Positions 1-8,181 of a stretch of 64,000 nucleotides of DNA are shown here, in pieces. Each line of letters opens with the position of its first letter. Position 1 is the first letter of the stretch. The notes under the pieces were generated by a model. The model had not been told where the DNA came from, searched no databases, and worked only from the letters and a program-made list of their open reading frames with translations. The stretch is from Cupriavidus taiwanensis (GTDB lineage Bacteria > Pseudomonadota > Gammaproteobacteria > Burkholderiales > Burkholderiaceae). The stretch is from positions 2,240,734-2,304,733 of the forward strand of contig NZ_LT977070.1 in the NCBI RefSeq assembly GCF_900250075.1, in the 5' to 3' direction. A program made the translations under genes and the position numbers.

Positions 1-905
1 CGCACCGCCGACATCTTCTGCGACGAGCCGACCCCGACGATGGCGCCGGTGATGGTATGCGTGGTCGACACCGGCACGCCCAGCGCCGAGGCAAAGAACA
101 GCGTCAGCGCACCGCCGGTCTCGGCGCAGAAGCCGCCCACCGGCTTGAGCTTGGTGATCTTCTGGCCCATGGTGCGCACGATGCGCCAGCCGCCGAACAG
201 CGTGCCCATGCCGATGGCCACATAGCAGCTGACGATCACCCAGGTCGGCGGCGGATCGCCGGCGAGCACGTGGCCGCTGGCGATCAGCAGCATCCAGATG
301 ATGCCGATGGTCTTCTGCGCATCATTGCCGCCATGGCCCAGGCTGTACAGCGAAGCCGAGACCAGCTGCAGCCGCCGGAACCAGCGGTCGACGCGCGATG
401 GCGGCGTGCGGAAGAAGGTCCAGCCGACGATGACCATCATCAGCGACCCCAGCAGGAAGCCGAGGAACGGCGACACCAGGATGAACGCCACCGTCTTCAG
501 CAGCCCGCTGGCCACCAGCGCGCCGGTGCCGGCCTTGGCCACCGCGGCGCCCACCAGCCCGCCGATCAGCGCGTGCGACGACGACGACGGAATGCCGTAG
601 TACCAGGTGATGACGTTCCACGCGATCGCCCCGACCAGCGCGCCGAAGATGACATAGTGGTCGACCACCCCGCCCTGGATGGTGCCGGTGCCGACCGTGG
701 CCGCCACCTTCAGGTGGAACACGAAGATCGCGACGACGTTGCACATCGCCGCCATCGCCACCGCATGGTGCGGCTTGAGCACGCCCGTGGACACCACCGT
801 CGCGATCGAGTTGGCCGCGTCGTGGAAGCCGTTCATGAAGTCGAACAGCAGTGCCAGCGCCACCAGCAAGGCGATCACCCACAGGCTCATTTGTATGGTC
901 TGCAT
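1..905 (-). CDS. Inorganic phosphate transporter, Pit family (partial, C-terminus outside window)
   Basis: Low-affinity phosphate permease of the inner membrane, probably moving metal-phosphate with protons. The minus strand reads MQTIQMSLW from an ATG at 905, then a hydrophobic helix with the family motif FDFMNGFHDAANSIAT, several further membrane segments, and the typical GIPSSSSHALIGGLVG and PVSTTHTITGAIVGVG repeats. About 301 codons are visible and the frame runs open through base 1, so the end is missing. A second in-frame ATG at 890 is possible. It lies 13 bases after the DUF47 gene on the same strand; this pair is a known transporter/PhoU-like partner arrangement. Family assignment is firm; substrate is inferred from the family. 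Confidence 0.92.
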   Translation of the reverse strand, partial: MQTIQMSLWVIALLVALALLFDFMNGFHDAANSIATVVSTGVLKPHHAVAMAAMCNVVAIFVFHLKVAATVGTGTIQGGVVDHYVIFGALVGAIAWNVITWYYGIPSSSSHALIGGLVGAAVAKAGTGALVASGLLKTVAFILVSPFLGFLLGSLMMVIVGWTFFRTPPSRVDRWFRRLQLVSASLYSLGHGGNDAQKTIGIIWMLLIASGHVLAGDPPPTWVIVSCYVAIGMGTLFGGWRIVRTMGQKITKLKPVGGFCAETGGALTLFFASALGVPVSTTHTITGAIVGVGSSQKMSAV

Positions 906-918
906 GCCGATTGCCGCC

Positions 919-1545
919 TCAGGCGTTTTCCAGGACGATGCCTTCGATGATGTTGGCGACGTCCTCGCACTTGTCGGTGATCGTCTCGAGCTGCTCGTAG
1001 ATCGCCTTCAGCTTGATCAGGCGCTTGACGTCGGTCTCGTCGCGGAACAGCTTGGACATCGCCGAGCGCATCACGCGGTCGGCCTCGGATTCCAGCTGGT
1101 CGATCTGCTGCGCGGTCTTCAGGATGGTGCTGGCGTTGCCCATGTCCTCGAGCAGGCCCACCGCGATCTTGACCTGGTCGCAGCACTGCACGCAGATCGC
1201 GGCCAGGCGCAGCGCCTCGTCGGTCAGGTTGGTCACGTCATACAGCGAGATGGTCTCGGCCACGTCTTCCATCAGGTCCAGGATGTCGTCCATGGTCGTG
1301 ATGAGCTTGTGAATCTCGTCGCGGTCCAGCGGCGTGATGAAGGTCTTGTGCAGCAGGTCGATGGTGTCGTGCGTGATCCGGTCGGCCTTCTTTTCGGTGG
1401 CCTGGACGCGCCGGGCATGGGCCTCGGCGTTGGGCAGGTCGTTGACCAGGGCCTGCAGTTCATGCGCGGCGGTCACCGCGCAGTCGGCGTGCTGGTTGAA
1501 ATATTCGAAGAACTTGCCCTCGGTGGGCATGAATCGGCCGAACAT
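919..1545 (-). CDS. DUF47 / PhoU-like phosphate transport accessory protein
   Basis: Predicted 208-residue cytoplasmic all-helical protein of the DUF47 (PhoU-like, TIGR00153) family, usually encoded beside a Pit transporter and thought to modulate it. The frame is open upstream to 1647, but the start at 1545 (MFGRFMPTEG) is preferred: it has an AAGGAAC ribosome site about six bases upstream and gives the usual family length. Repeated E/DxxxD helices, such as TTMDDILDLMEDVAE and ITDKCEDVANIIEG, resemble PhoU metal-binding motifs. It is upstream of and co-oriented with the Pit gene, so the two are probably co-transcribed. Confidence 0.9.
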   Translation of the reverse strand: MFGRFMPTEGKFFEYFNQHADCAVTAAHELQALVNDLPNAEAHARRVQATEKKADRITHDTIDLLHKTFITPLDRDEIHKLITTMDDILDLMEDVAETISLYDVTNLTDEALRLAAICVQCCDQVKIAVGLLEDMGNASTILKTAQQIDQLESEADRVMRSAMSKLFRDETDVKRLIKLKAIYEQLETITDKCEDVANIIEGIVLENA

Positions 1546-1735
1546 GGAATGTTCCTTGTGGCAGCGTGGTATCGCTGCGGATGGTGTTGCGGGATTAAGC
1601 GGACGCGAGCATGACCGCCGCGGATGGCGGCTGTCATCAAAGCGCAATATTTTACAGGGTTAGCGGGACATTGCCCGCGTATTTGGCACAAACGAGACGG
1701 GCAGGCACGGCAAATGGCCGACCCGCTTGACTTCG

Positions 1736-3127
1736 TCAGGTGTCGTTGTCGAAGAAGGCCGGGCCGCCGCTGAAGTTGTCGAACTTCGTGAACTGGCCGA
1801 GGAAGGTCAGGCGCACGGTGCCGATCGGGCCGTTACGCTGCTTGCCGATGATGATTTCGGCGGTGCCCTTGTCCTGCGAGTCGGCGTTATAGACTTCGTC
1901 CCGGTAGATGAACAGGATCACGTCGGCATCCTGTTCGATAGCGCCCGATTCGCGCAGGTCGGACATCACCGGGCGCTTGTTGGGGCGCTGTTCCAGGCTG
2001 CGGTTCAGCTGCGACAGCGCGATCACCGGGCAATTCAGCTCCTTCGCGAGGCCTTTCAGGGAACGCGAAATTTCTGAAATCTCGGTGGCGCGGTTCTCGC
2101 CGCCGCCGGAGCCCGACATCAGCTGCAGGTAGTCGATGATGATCAGCCCCAGCTGCCCGCACTGGCGCGCCAGGCGCCGCGAACGGGCGCGCAGTTCCAT
2201 CGGGTTCAGCGCCGGGGTTTCGTCGATGAACAGCTGGGTGTCGTTCATGCGCTGGATCGCATGCGTCAGCCGCGGCCAGTCCTCGTCGAGCAGGCGCCCG
2301 GTGCGCAACCGGTGCTGGTCGAGCCGGCCGACCGAGCCCAGCATACGCATGGCCAGCTGCGTGCCCGCCATTTCCATCGAGAACACCGCCACCGGCAGGC
2401 CCTGCTCCACCGCCACGTGCTCGCCGATGTTCAGCGAGAACGCGGTCTTGCCCATCGACGGGCGGCCGGCGACGATGATCAGGTCGCCCGGCTGCATGCC
2501 GCTGGTCATCTTGTCCAGGTCGATAAAGCCGGTCGGCACGCCGGTGACATCGGTGGTGCTATCGCGGTGATACAGCTCGTCGATGCGCTCCACCACCTGG
2601 GTCAGCAGCGGCTGGATTTCCTGGAAGCCTTTCTGCCCGCGCGAGCCCTCTTCGGCAATCGCGAAGACCTTGGATTCGGCCTCGTCGAGCAGTTCGCGCA
2701 CCTCGCGCCCCTTGGGGGCGAATGCGGCCGAGGCGATATCGTCGGCCACCGTCACCAGCTTGCGCAGCACCGAGCGCTCGCGCACGATTTCCGCGTAGCG
2801 GCGGATATTGGCCGCGCTGGGTGTGTTCTGCGCCAGCGAGTTCAGGTACGCCAGCCCGCCCACCTCTTCGGCCTTGCCGGCCACCTGCAGCATCTCGTAG
2901 ACCGTGATCACGTCGGCCGGCTTGGTCGCCGAGATCAACCGCGCGATGCTCTGGAAGATCATCCGGTGGTCGAACCGGTAGAAGTCCGCCTCGGAAAGGA
3001 AGTCCGCGATGCGGTCCCAGGCGGCATTGTCCAGCAGCAGGCCACCGAGCACCGATTGCTCGGCTTCGATGGAGTGCGGCGGAACCTTGAGGTTATCGAG
3101 TTGGGGGTCGGCGACGGGCGCGTTCAT
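1736..3127 (-). CDS. dnaB: Replicative DNA helicase DnaB
   Basis: Hexameric 5'-3' helicase that unwinds the replication fork and recruits primase. The 463-residue protein matches the normal family length. An N-terminal primase-interacting domain (about residues 15-115) precedes a RecA-like motor with Walker A GRPSMGKT at residues 221-228, the Walker B region LIIIDYLQLM and the C-terminal signature VILFIYRDEVYN. No intein or insertion interrupts it. It lies downstream of the rpsF-priB-rpsR-rplI operon on the same strand, but a strong terminator at 3213-3242 separates them, so it probably has its own promoter in the roughly 85 bases between that terminator and its start. Confidence 0.98.
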   Translation of the reverse strand: MNAPVADPQLDNLKVPPHSIEAEQSVLGGLLLDNAAWDRIADFLSEADFYRFDHRMIFQSIARLISATKPADVITVYEMLQVAGKAEEVGGLAYLNSLAQNTPSAANIRRYAEIVRERSVLRKLVTVADDIASAAFAPKGREVRELLDEAESKVFAIAEEGSRGQKGFQEIQPLLTQVVERIDELYHRDSTTDVTGVPTGFIDLDKMTSGMQPGDLIIVAGRPSMGKTAFSLNIGEHVAVEQGLPVAVFSMEMAGTQLAMRMLGSVGRLDQHRLRTGRLLDEDWPRLTHAIQRMNDTQLFIDETPALNPMELRARSRRLARQCGQLGLIIIDYLQLMSGSGGGENRATEISEISRSLKGLAKELNCPVIALSQLNRSLEQRPNKRPVMSDLRESGAIEQDADVILFIYRDEVYNADSQDKGTAEIIIGKQRNGPIGTVRLTFLGQFTKFDNFSGGPAFFDNDT

Positions 3128-3212
3128 GGGGAGGGATTATAACGGCGGGTGGACACACTTCGCCGGACATTTGGCAATAGCGCCGTCCGGCGCCGCCTGG
3201 CAACCGGGCAAC

Positions 3213-3242
3213 AAAAAAGGCAGGAGCCGGGGCTCCTGCCTT
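3213..3242 (-). terminator. Intrinsic terminator after rplI
   Basis: On the minus strand a perfect 12-base-pair stem (AAGGCAGGAGCC and its complement, two-base loop) is followed by a run of T. It sits 58 bases after the rplI stop and upstream of dnaB, so it should end the ribosomal-protein operon transcript. Confidence 0.85.
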
Positions 3243-3299
3243 CTTGCAATGCTTGCGGGGCTTTGGCCGGCGCGGTGCGCCGGCCGGAGCGGCGCGTCC

Positions 3300-3752
3300 T
3301 TAGACGCTCTCGCCCACCACCGACACGGTCACGTCGACCACGACGTCCGTGTGCAGCGCAACGCTGACCGGATGGTCGCCAACCGTCTTCAGCGGACCGT
3401 TCGGCAGACGAACCTGCGCCTTTTCCAGCTTGTAGCCTTGGCCAGCCAGGGCTTCAGCGATGTCGGCGTTGGTCACCGAACCGAACAGGCGGCCGTCCAC
3501 ACCCGACTTCTGGGTGATCTGGACGTTCAGGCCGTTCAGCTTCTCGCCTTCGGCTTGCGCGGCGGCCAGCTTCTCGGCAGCGGCCTTTTCCAGCTCGGCG
3601 CGCTTGACTTCGAATTCGGCGATCGCGCTTTGCGTGGCGCGGCGGGCCTTCTTGCCCGGGATCAGGAAGTTACGGGCGTAACCGTCCTTCACCTTGACGA
3701 TGTCACCCAGGTTGCCCAGGTTGACGACTTTTTCCAGCAGAATGATTTGCAT
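3300..3752 (-). CDS. rplI: 50S ribosomal protein L9
   Basis: Large-subunit protein of the L1 stalk base. The 150-residue product has the L9 signature [17 protein letters not shown] at the N-terminus, the [10 protein letters not shown] motif around residues 22-31, the long connecting helix rich in Ala, Glu and Lys (about residues 40-75), and the C-terminal domain containing [17 protein letters not shown]. Last gene of the rpsF-priB-rpsR-rplI operon, 33 bases after rpsR, and followed by a strong terminator. Confidence 0.98.
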   Translation of the reverse strand: MQIILLEKVVNLGNLGDIVKVKDGYARNFLIPGKKARRATQSAIAEFEVKRAELEKAAAEKLAAAQAEGEKLNGLNVQITQKSGVDGRLFGSVTNADIAEALAGQGYKLEKAQVRLPNGPLKTVGDHPVSVALHTDVVVDVTVSVVGESV

Positions 3753-3785
3753 CGTGTTCTCTCCTTGACGGACCCTGGGGCCTGA

Positions 3786-4064
3786 TCAGTTCTTGTGCAG
3801 GTCGGTGTACGGCATCAGCGCGAGGAAACGCGCGCGCTTGATGGCCGTATCCAGCTGACGCTGATAGTGAGCCTTGGTACCGGTCAGGCGGGCCGGCGTG
3901 ATCTTGCCGTTGTCGCCGATGAAGTCCTTCAGGGTGTCCAGATCCTTGTAGTCGATCTGTTCGACGCCAGCCACGGTGAAGCGGCAGAAGCGCTTGCGCT
4001 TGAACAGCGGGTTCTGTTGCTGGAAGCGCTTCTTGTTCTTGTTGTCACGTTTGACGAATGCCAT
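3786..4064 (-). CDS. rpsR: 30S ribosomal protein S18
   Basis: Small-subunit platform protein that forms a heterodimer with S6. The 92-residue sequence starts [20 protein letters not shown] and has the S18 core [20 protein letters not shown], the segment [25 protein letters not shown] region around residues 50-70, and the basic end [18 protein letters not shown]. The N-terminal extension is slightly longer than in E. coli S18 (75 residues), as is common in betaproteobacteria. It lies three bases after priB. Confidence 0.98.
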
Positions 4065-4067
4065 GAT

Positions 4068-4367
4068 TCAATCCTTTTCGAATGCTTTACATCCAGTGAT
4101 GTGAAAGACGAGAGCCTTGCTGTTGCGGTGCTTGCGCGCCAGGAAACCTTCGCAGTCGAGCAGCGTGCCGAGCGGTAGCCGCTCCAGACGCTGGCCAACC
4201 TGGCCGATCCCCATCGCAGCGATTGCAAACTCGACCTGCCGCGGCGTCTGCGCCTCGACGGCCTCGCCGCTGTACTGCAGGATGCAGTTCACGACGGGGA
4301 CCCCGGCCGGGGTATAGCGCAGGGCATCGCGTTCCGCCAGGGTGGCGGCAAGCCGAAGCTGGTTCAA
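4068..4367 (-). CDS. priB: Primosomal replication protein N (PriB)
   Basis: Single-stranded-DNA-binding OB-fold protein of the PriA restart primosome. Predicted 99 residues from a TTG at 4365-4367 (protein MNQLRLAATL). That start is chosen because AAGAGG lies seven bases upstream; an in-frame ATG at 4391 has only a weak ribosome site and would add eight residues. The body (TPAGVPVVNCILQYSG, FAIAAMGIG, CEGFLARKHRNSKALVFHITG) matches PriB. It lies between rpsF and rpsR in the usual proteobacterial order, which links restart-primosome supply to ribosome synthesis. Confidence 0.93.
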   Translation of the reverse strand: MNQLRLAATLAERDALRYTPAGVPVVNCILQYSGEAVEAQTPRQVEFAIAAMGIGQVGQRLERLPLGTLLDCEGFLARKHRNSKALVFHITGCKAFEKD

Positions 4368-4456
4368 CGCGGGGCCTCTTGCTGGTTGCAATCGTTGCGG
4401 TTTCCGCTCGTGCCCCGGCCGACGCTGTCAGCCACGGCGCGCACCGCAGTCCGCAC

Positions 4457-4831
4457 TCAGGCGGCCTGGCCTTCGGTGGTCGTTTGCGCGGCCTTGCGGG
4501 CTTCTTCGCGCTGCACTTCCTTCATCATCGGCGAAGGTGCGGTCTCGGCCTTCTTGGTCTGCACGATCAGGTGGCGCAGGACGGCGTCGTTGAACTTGAA
4601 CGCGTGTTCCAGTTCAGCCAGGGTTTCCTTGCCGCATTCGATGTTCAGGCAAACGTAGTGAGCCTTGGCCAGCTTCTGGATCATGTAAGCCATCTGGCGA
4701 CGGCCCCAGTCTTCCACGCGGTGAACGTTGCCGTTCTGCGAGGTCACGAGCTGCTTGTAGCGCTCGATCATGGCCGGCACTTGTTCGCTCTGGTCCGGGT
4801 GGACGATGAAGACGATTTCGTAATGACGCAT
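4457..4831 (-). CDS. rpsF: 30S ribosomal protein S6
   Basis: Small-subunit protein that pairs with S18. The product is 124 residues from the ATG at 4831 ([19 protein letters not shown]), preceded by AAAGGAG, an excellent ribosome site. A GTG-initiated in-frame extension to 4867 exists but runs through the regulatory leader and is not favoured. Conserved features include [18 protein letters not shown] (S18 contact region) and the [16 protein letters not shown] helix. A charged C-terminal tail follows residue 100. First gene of the rpsF-priB-rpsR-rplI operon. Confidence 0.97.
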   Translation of the reverse strand: MRHYEIVFIVHPDQSEQVPAMIERYKQLVTSQNGNVHRVEDWGRRQMAYMIQKLAKAHYVCLNIECGKETLAELEHAFKFNDAVLRHLIVQTKKAETAPSPMMKEVQREEARKAAQTTTEGQAA

Positions 4832-4850
4832 TGACGCTCCTTTTGGGATT

Positions 4851-4881
4851 AGCCACCCGGGCGTCACGAGTCCGGTGTGGC
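4851..4881 (-). promoter_or_regulatory. Putative S6:S18 leader RNA motif
   Basis: The rpsF leader, read on the minus strand, folds as GCCAC, bulged A, CCGG, then a ten-base loop, then C, CCGG, GUGGC. A short stem with CCG and CACC elements just before rpsF is the known kind of structure to which the S6:S18 complex binds to repress its own operon in many bacteria. The location 20 bases before the rpsF start fits. The exact match to the consensus was not tested. Confidence 0.5.
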
Positions 4882-4899
4882 AAGGTTGAATAGCCTTAA

Positions 4900-4929
4900 A
4901 TTATAGCCCGCCCCGCATCAACAACGCAA
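4900..4929 (-). promoter_or_regulatory. Predicted sigma-70 promoter of the rpsF operon
   Basis: On the minus strand a perfect -10 TATAAT (4900-4905) is preceded by TTGCGT (4924-4929) with an 18-base spacer. Transcription would start near 4893 and run through the S6:S18-like leader into rpsF. Confidence 0.6.
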
Positions 4930-4950
4930 GCCGCTGATTTCACGGGCAAA

Positions 4951-5946
4951 TCAGGCGCTGGCAAAGACCGACTGCAGCCGCGCCGGGTCGCGCGCCAGCC
5001 CGGCATCCGCCGCCAGCGCCAGCGCCAGCAACACGCGCGCCTTATAGGGATTGAGGTCGGCAGCTGACACGAACACACCGTCGGCAGAACTAGGCTGCGG
5101 CGGGATCGCCACATGCCCCGCACCGGTGCGCGAGCTGCGCACCACCGCCACCCCGGCCGCCGCGGCATCGGCAAGGGCAGCTGCCAGCACCTCGTGGATC
5201 GAGCCATTGCCGGTCGCGGCCACAACCAGGCCGGCGACGCCGGCCCGCACCAGCGCATCCACCACCGCCCTGCCCGGCTGCGCGTAGCTTGCCAAGATCT
5301 CCACCACCGGCCACGCCGCCGGCATCGGCCCGATGGGCGCAGCCGCCCGCCGGGGCGCCCGGGCAAAGCGCACGTAGTCGTCCTGCACGAATCCCAGCGG
5401 CCCGCACGGCGAGACAAAGGCATCGACCGCCGACGTATGCGCCTTGGCCACGTCCCGTGCCGCGTGGATCTGCTGGTTCAGCACCGCCAGCACACCCTTG
5501 CCGCGCGCATCCGGATGGGCGGCGACGCGCACCGCATCCAGCAGGTTCAGCGGCCCGTCGGCCGACAACGACGTCGACGGACGCATCGCGGCGGTCAGGA
5601 CCACGGGCACCGGACACGATTGCGTCAGGTGCAGCGCCATCGCGGTTTCTTCCAGCGTGTCGGTGCCGTGCGTGATCACGATGCCCGCAACGTCAGGCTG
5701 CGCCGACCAGTGCCCGACCCGCGCCGCCAGTGTTTGCCACAGCGCGAAGGTCATGTCCTTGCTGTCGACCTGCGCCACCTGCTCGGCCTCGATGCGGGCC
5801 AGCGACTGCAACGGCGGCACCGCCGCCAGCAATGAGGACACCGGCACGGTCGCCGCCTGGTAGCGGGCGCTGCTGGCGGCGCTGCCGGCGGCGCCGGCGA
5901 TGGTGCCGCCAGTGGCCAATACGACGATGCGAGGCAATTGGGTCAT
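4951..5946 (-). CDS. L-asparaginase (type II-like asparaginase family)
   Basis: Hydrolyses L-asparagine to aspartate and ammonia. From ATG 5946 the protein is 331 residues, typical of the family. It contains the first catalytic-threonine motif ATGGTIAG near residue 15 and the second motif GIVITHGTDTLEETA near residue 90, then TAAMRPSTSLSADGPLNLLDAV. The open frame extends upstream to 6339, but that part overlaps the lexA promoter and gene and is not coding. No convincing signal peptide is seen, so it may be cytoplasmic or have atypical export. It is divergent from lexA. Asparaginase identity is sound; the cytoplasmic versus periplasmic class is uncertain. Confidence 0.92.
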   Translation of the reverse strand: MTQLPRIVVLATGGTIAGAAGSAASSARYQAATVPVSSLLAAVPPLQSLARIEAEQVAQVDSKDMTFALWQTLAARVGHWSAQPDVAGIVITHGTDTLEETAMALHLTQSCPVPVVLTAAMRPSTSLSADGPLNLLDAVRVAAHPDARGKGVLAVLNQQIHAARDVAKAHTSAVDAFVSPCGPLGFVQDDYVRFARAPRRAAAPIGPMPAAWPVVEILASYAQPGRAVVDALVRAGVAGLVVAATGNGSIHEVLAAALADAAAAGVAVVRSSRTGAGHVAIPPQPSSADGVFVSAADLNPYKARVLLALALAADAGLARDPARLQSVFASA

Positions 5947-6085
5947 GGGAGCGCGCAACGATTTAGTTCTGGATAAAGGAAAGGCGATTGTAGCGGGCGC
6001 ACGCGCCCTGGCGCAGCCCGCATCAGGTCCCTTGACCAGCGTCCATGCGACACGCCTCAAAATTCTGCTTGCACTGACGCCGATA

Positions 6086-6101
6086 CTGTATAAAATCACA
6101 G
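6086..6101. promoter_or_regulatory. SOS (LexA) box 1 of lexA
   Basis: CTGTATAAAATCACAG matches the LexA operator CTG-N10-CAG exactly. It is centred about 108 bases upstream of the lexA start and 20 bases from a second box. Confidence 0.88.
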
Positions 6102-6105
6102 CATA

Positions 6106-6121
6106 CTGTTTAAACATACAG
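6106..6121. promoter_or_regulatory. SOS (LexA) box 2 of lexA
   Basis: CTGTTTAAACATACAG is a second exact CTG-N10-CAG operator. The two boxes start 20 bases apart, about two helical turns, as in other doubly controlled lexA promoters. They imply negative autoregulation of lexA. Confidence 0.9.
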
Positions 6122-6201
6122 TGCCCGGCCCGCCGGATGCTGGATAACGGACCAGAGCCTCCGTCATCCAGGCCAGCGGCCCTGCACGGAACGGCGATCT
6201 C

Positions 6202-6855
6202 ATGGCGACCCTGACACCCCGGCAGCAGCAGATTTTCGATCTGATCCGCAACACGATCCGCCGCACCGGCTTCCCCCCTACCCGCGCCGAGATCGCAGCA
6301 GAGTTCGGTTTCTCCTCGCCCAATGCCGCCGAAGAACATTTGCGGGCGCTGGCCCGCAAAGGCGTGATCGAACTGACGCCGGGCGCGTCGCGTGGCATCC
6401 GCCTGAAGGTCTCACGCAGCGATTCGGAGCTGCCGGACCAATTCTCGTTGCCAATGGCCGGCGTATTGCAGCTGACGCTGCCGCTGGTGGGCCGCGTCGC
6501 AGCCGGCAGCCCCATCCTGGCCGCCGAACATATCGACCGCCAGTACCAGGTGGATGCCTCGGTCTTCGATGAGCGACCGGATTACCTGCTGCGCGTGCGC
6601 GGGCTAAGCATGCGCGACGCCGGCATCCTCGACGGCGACCTGCTCGCCGTGCGCCGCGCCAGCGAGGCCGCCAACGGCAAGATCGTGGTGGCGCGACTGG
6701 GTGACGACGTCACCGTCAAGCGCCTGCAGCGGCGCGGTGGCCATATCGAACTGATCGCCGAGAACCCCGACTTCACCAACATCATCGTCGAGCCCGGTGA
6801 AGAGTTCTCGCTGGAAGGCATCGCCGTCGGGCTGATCCGCTCTTCCGGCTTCTAG
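6202..6855 (+). CDS. lexA: LexA repressor / autopeptidase
   Basis: SOS-response repressor of 217 residues. The N-terminal winged helix (about residues 1-70) begins [15 protein letters not shown] and has the [20 protein letters not shown] recognition region. The self-cleavage site is Ala101-Gly102 in [10 protein letters not shown]. The catalytic serine is Ser136 in [10 protein letters not shown] and the lysine is Lys173 in VTVKRL. The insertion QLTLPLVGR before the cleavage site is normal. Two SOS boxes lie upstream at 6086 and 6106, which supports both the identity and the start. Divergent from asparaginase. Confidence 0.98.
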   Translation: MATLTPRQQQIFDLIRNTIRRTGFPPTRAEIAAEFGFSSPNAAEEHLRALARKGVIELTPGASRGIRLKVSRSDSELPDQFSLPMAGVLQLTLPLVGRVAAGSPILAAEHIDRQYQVDASVFDERPDYLLRVRGLSMRDAGILDGDLLAVRRASEAANGKIVVARLGDDVTVKRLQRRGGHIELIAENPDFTNIIVEPGEEFSLEGIAVGLIRSSGF

Positions 6856-6969
6856 CCGGGCACCATCGCGGGCGCCTTGCCTGCGCGGGCCCACCCGCTT
6901 CCATTGCTTTGCAGACGCCGCCCGGCTCGCCGGGTGTTGACCCCGCTTTGCCTAAAAAGAGGTGCCACC

Positions 6970-7140
6970 ATGCCGCAAATCCACCACGTCGCCGCCCGTC
7001 GTCCGGTCAAGCCCGTGCCGTTTCGCCAGAGCAAGGGTGTACGTGTCTACCAGGGTACGCAGCGCCGTACCATGGTGGGCAGCATGGCGGCGATCTGCCG
7101 CATGCTGGAACTTGAAACCACCGAAAAGCTGGCCGCCTGA
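6970..7140 (+). CDS. Small conserved-looking protein of unknown function
   Basis: A 56-residue basic protein beginning MPQIHHVAARRPVKP. The start at 6970 is preferred over an upstream in-frame ATG at 6877 because AGAGGTG lies about six bases before it. The sequence is rich in Arg, Lys and Val (FRQSKGVRVYQGTQRRTMVG) and ends with an amphipathic stretch CRMLELETTEKLAA. No signal peptide or membrane segment. It lies 114 bases after lexA on the same strand with no obvious terminator between, so it may be transcribed from the SOS promoter. Function unknown. Confidence 0.6.
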   Translation: MPQIHHVAARRPVKPVPFRQSKGVRVYQGTQRRTMVGSMAAICRMLELETTEKLAA

Positions 7141-7185
7141 CTGATATCGCCAGACGCCTGCCGCGTCGCCGGGTCTCTGTCCCGC

Positions 7186-7563
7186 TCAGCTACGCGCGCA
7201 CGCCTTGGCTTCGGCCTCGAGTTCCGTCGGCGTCAGCTGGGGAAACCAGGTATCGGTCTTGCGTAGTTCCAGCGCCGTGCCATCGGCCTGTGCCGTCAGA
7301 GAGATCAGGTAGGCGTATTGATATTCACCGCTTGCCGCGCTCTGGCCGATACGGATCTCGGTCTGGTTTTTCGCCGGCAACTGGACCAGCGTAGCTTCAT
7401 CGCCCAGATTGTTGCGCAGGCATTTCGCGACCTCGGCCATCTTGACCGGCGTAAACAGCCGCATCGGCGGGCGAGCGCGGACATCCTTCTCCGAAGTGCC
7501 AGTGGCACACCCTGCCACCATGGTTGCCATCGCTGCGCCAATCAGTACCGTTCGAACCAACAT
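7186..7563 (-). CDS. Putative lipoprotein of unknown function
   Basis: A 125-residue protein with a lipoprotein signal: MLVRTVLIGAAMATMVAGC, where VAGC is the lipobox and Cys19 would be lipidated. After a polar linker the mature part shows ARPPMRLFTPVKMAEVAKCL, alternating beta-like segments (YQYAYLISLTAQ) and an acidic C-terminal helix. Its start lies 18 bases from a terminator-like hairpin that belongs to the tRNA-His 3' remnant upstream. No domain recognised; probably an envelope lipoprotein. Confidence 0.65.
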   Translation of the reverse strand: MLVRTVLIGAAMATMVAGCATGTSEKDVRARPPMRLFTPVKMAEVAKCLRNNLGDEATLVQLPAKNQTEIRIGQSAASGEYQYAYLISLTAQADGTALELRKTDTWFPQLTPTELEAEAKACARS

Positions 7564-7581
7564 ACCGCCCCCGGGGAATGC

Positions 7582-7608
7582 AAAACGGCGCCCTTGAGAG
7601 GCACCGTC
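7582..7608 (-). terminator. Terminator-like hairpin following the tRNA-His 3' remnant
   Basis: On the minus strand ACGGTGCC pairs with GGCGCCGT (one G-U) and is followed by TTTTG. The distal arm and tail GGCGCCGTTTTGC are identical to those of the terminator after the intact tRNA-His gene at 10663-10691, which suggests a common origin. Confidence 0.55.
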
Positions 7609-7620
7609 CTGGAGAATGCT

Positions 7621-7652
7621 TGGGGTGGCTGGATGGGACTCGATCCCACTAC
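7621..7652 (-). pseudogene. Degenerate 3' fragment of a tRNA-His gene
   Basis: Read on the minus strand this ends with a T-arm-like GTGGGATCGAGTCCCAT, then CCAGCCACC and CCA. It matches the last ~30 bases of the intact tRNA-His at 10575-10651 except for an A in place of T54 and one extra C before the acceptor strand. The 5' half (GGTGGCTG acceptor, D-arm, anticodon arm) is absent upstream, so it cannot be a functional tRNA. It is inverted relative to the intact gene. Confidence 0.55.
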
Positions 7653-8181
7653 TGACCCCATTGAAATCAACGCTTTCGGCTTCGCATTGTTCCGCACTGG
7701 CGCTGAAATTTTCACAGTCTTCGTGCGGGTGTTGCGGGCGCCAGGTGCGGATTTTACCCTGCGCGCGGGCCAGGCGCTATCTCGATTTTTGCGCCATTAG
7801 CCAGCAGCGGCGTTCGGCACGGCAAGGCGCTCACCGGCGCTTGCACTCGATCTTCTCTTCATTCTCCGTCGCGCTTCCAGTATTCACATCGGAATGCCTT
7901 CGGCATCGACCCGCGAACACGCCGAGCTTCATATCCAGCCGCTGGCGGGTGGCGTGCGCCTGCGCGCGGAGCACAGCAGTCCAGCGAATTTTGCCGGCCA
8001 GCCGCTATGGCTCCGCTTAGATCGTGGCGCAGCAGACCTTGGCGCGGTAGCCTATACTCACGTCTTCTTGCTGGCCCGCCCCGCGCTTGGCCCCTGCCGG
8101 GGTGCAGTGACCTGCCCATGCCCCCGCACCATTCTCAGGGGCCTGCTGCCGTGTCCGGCCCGCACCCAATTGCCGTATTCC
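7653..8181. other. Intergenic region upstream of dusA, no gene seen
   Basis: About 530 bases without a supportable coding frame. The left part (to about 7800) is upstream of the tRNA-like remnant on the minus strand and carries short open stretches with many stops. The right part is the dusA leader; TATACT at 8053-8058 is a possible -10 element but I find no good -35. No convincing hairpin or repeat. Confidence 0.5.

Noticed and set aside
5947..6339. N-terminal extension of the asparaginase up to 6339
   Set aside because: The extension covers the SOS boxes and lexA promoter and the first lexA codons, and lacks family sequence; the standard motif ATGGTIAG is near the chosen start at 5946.
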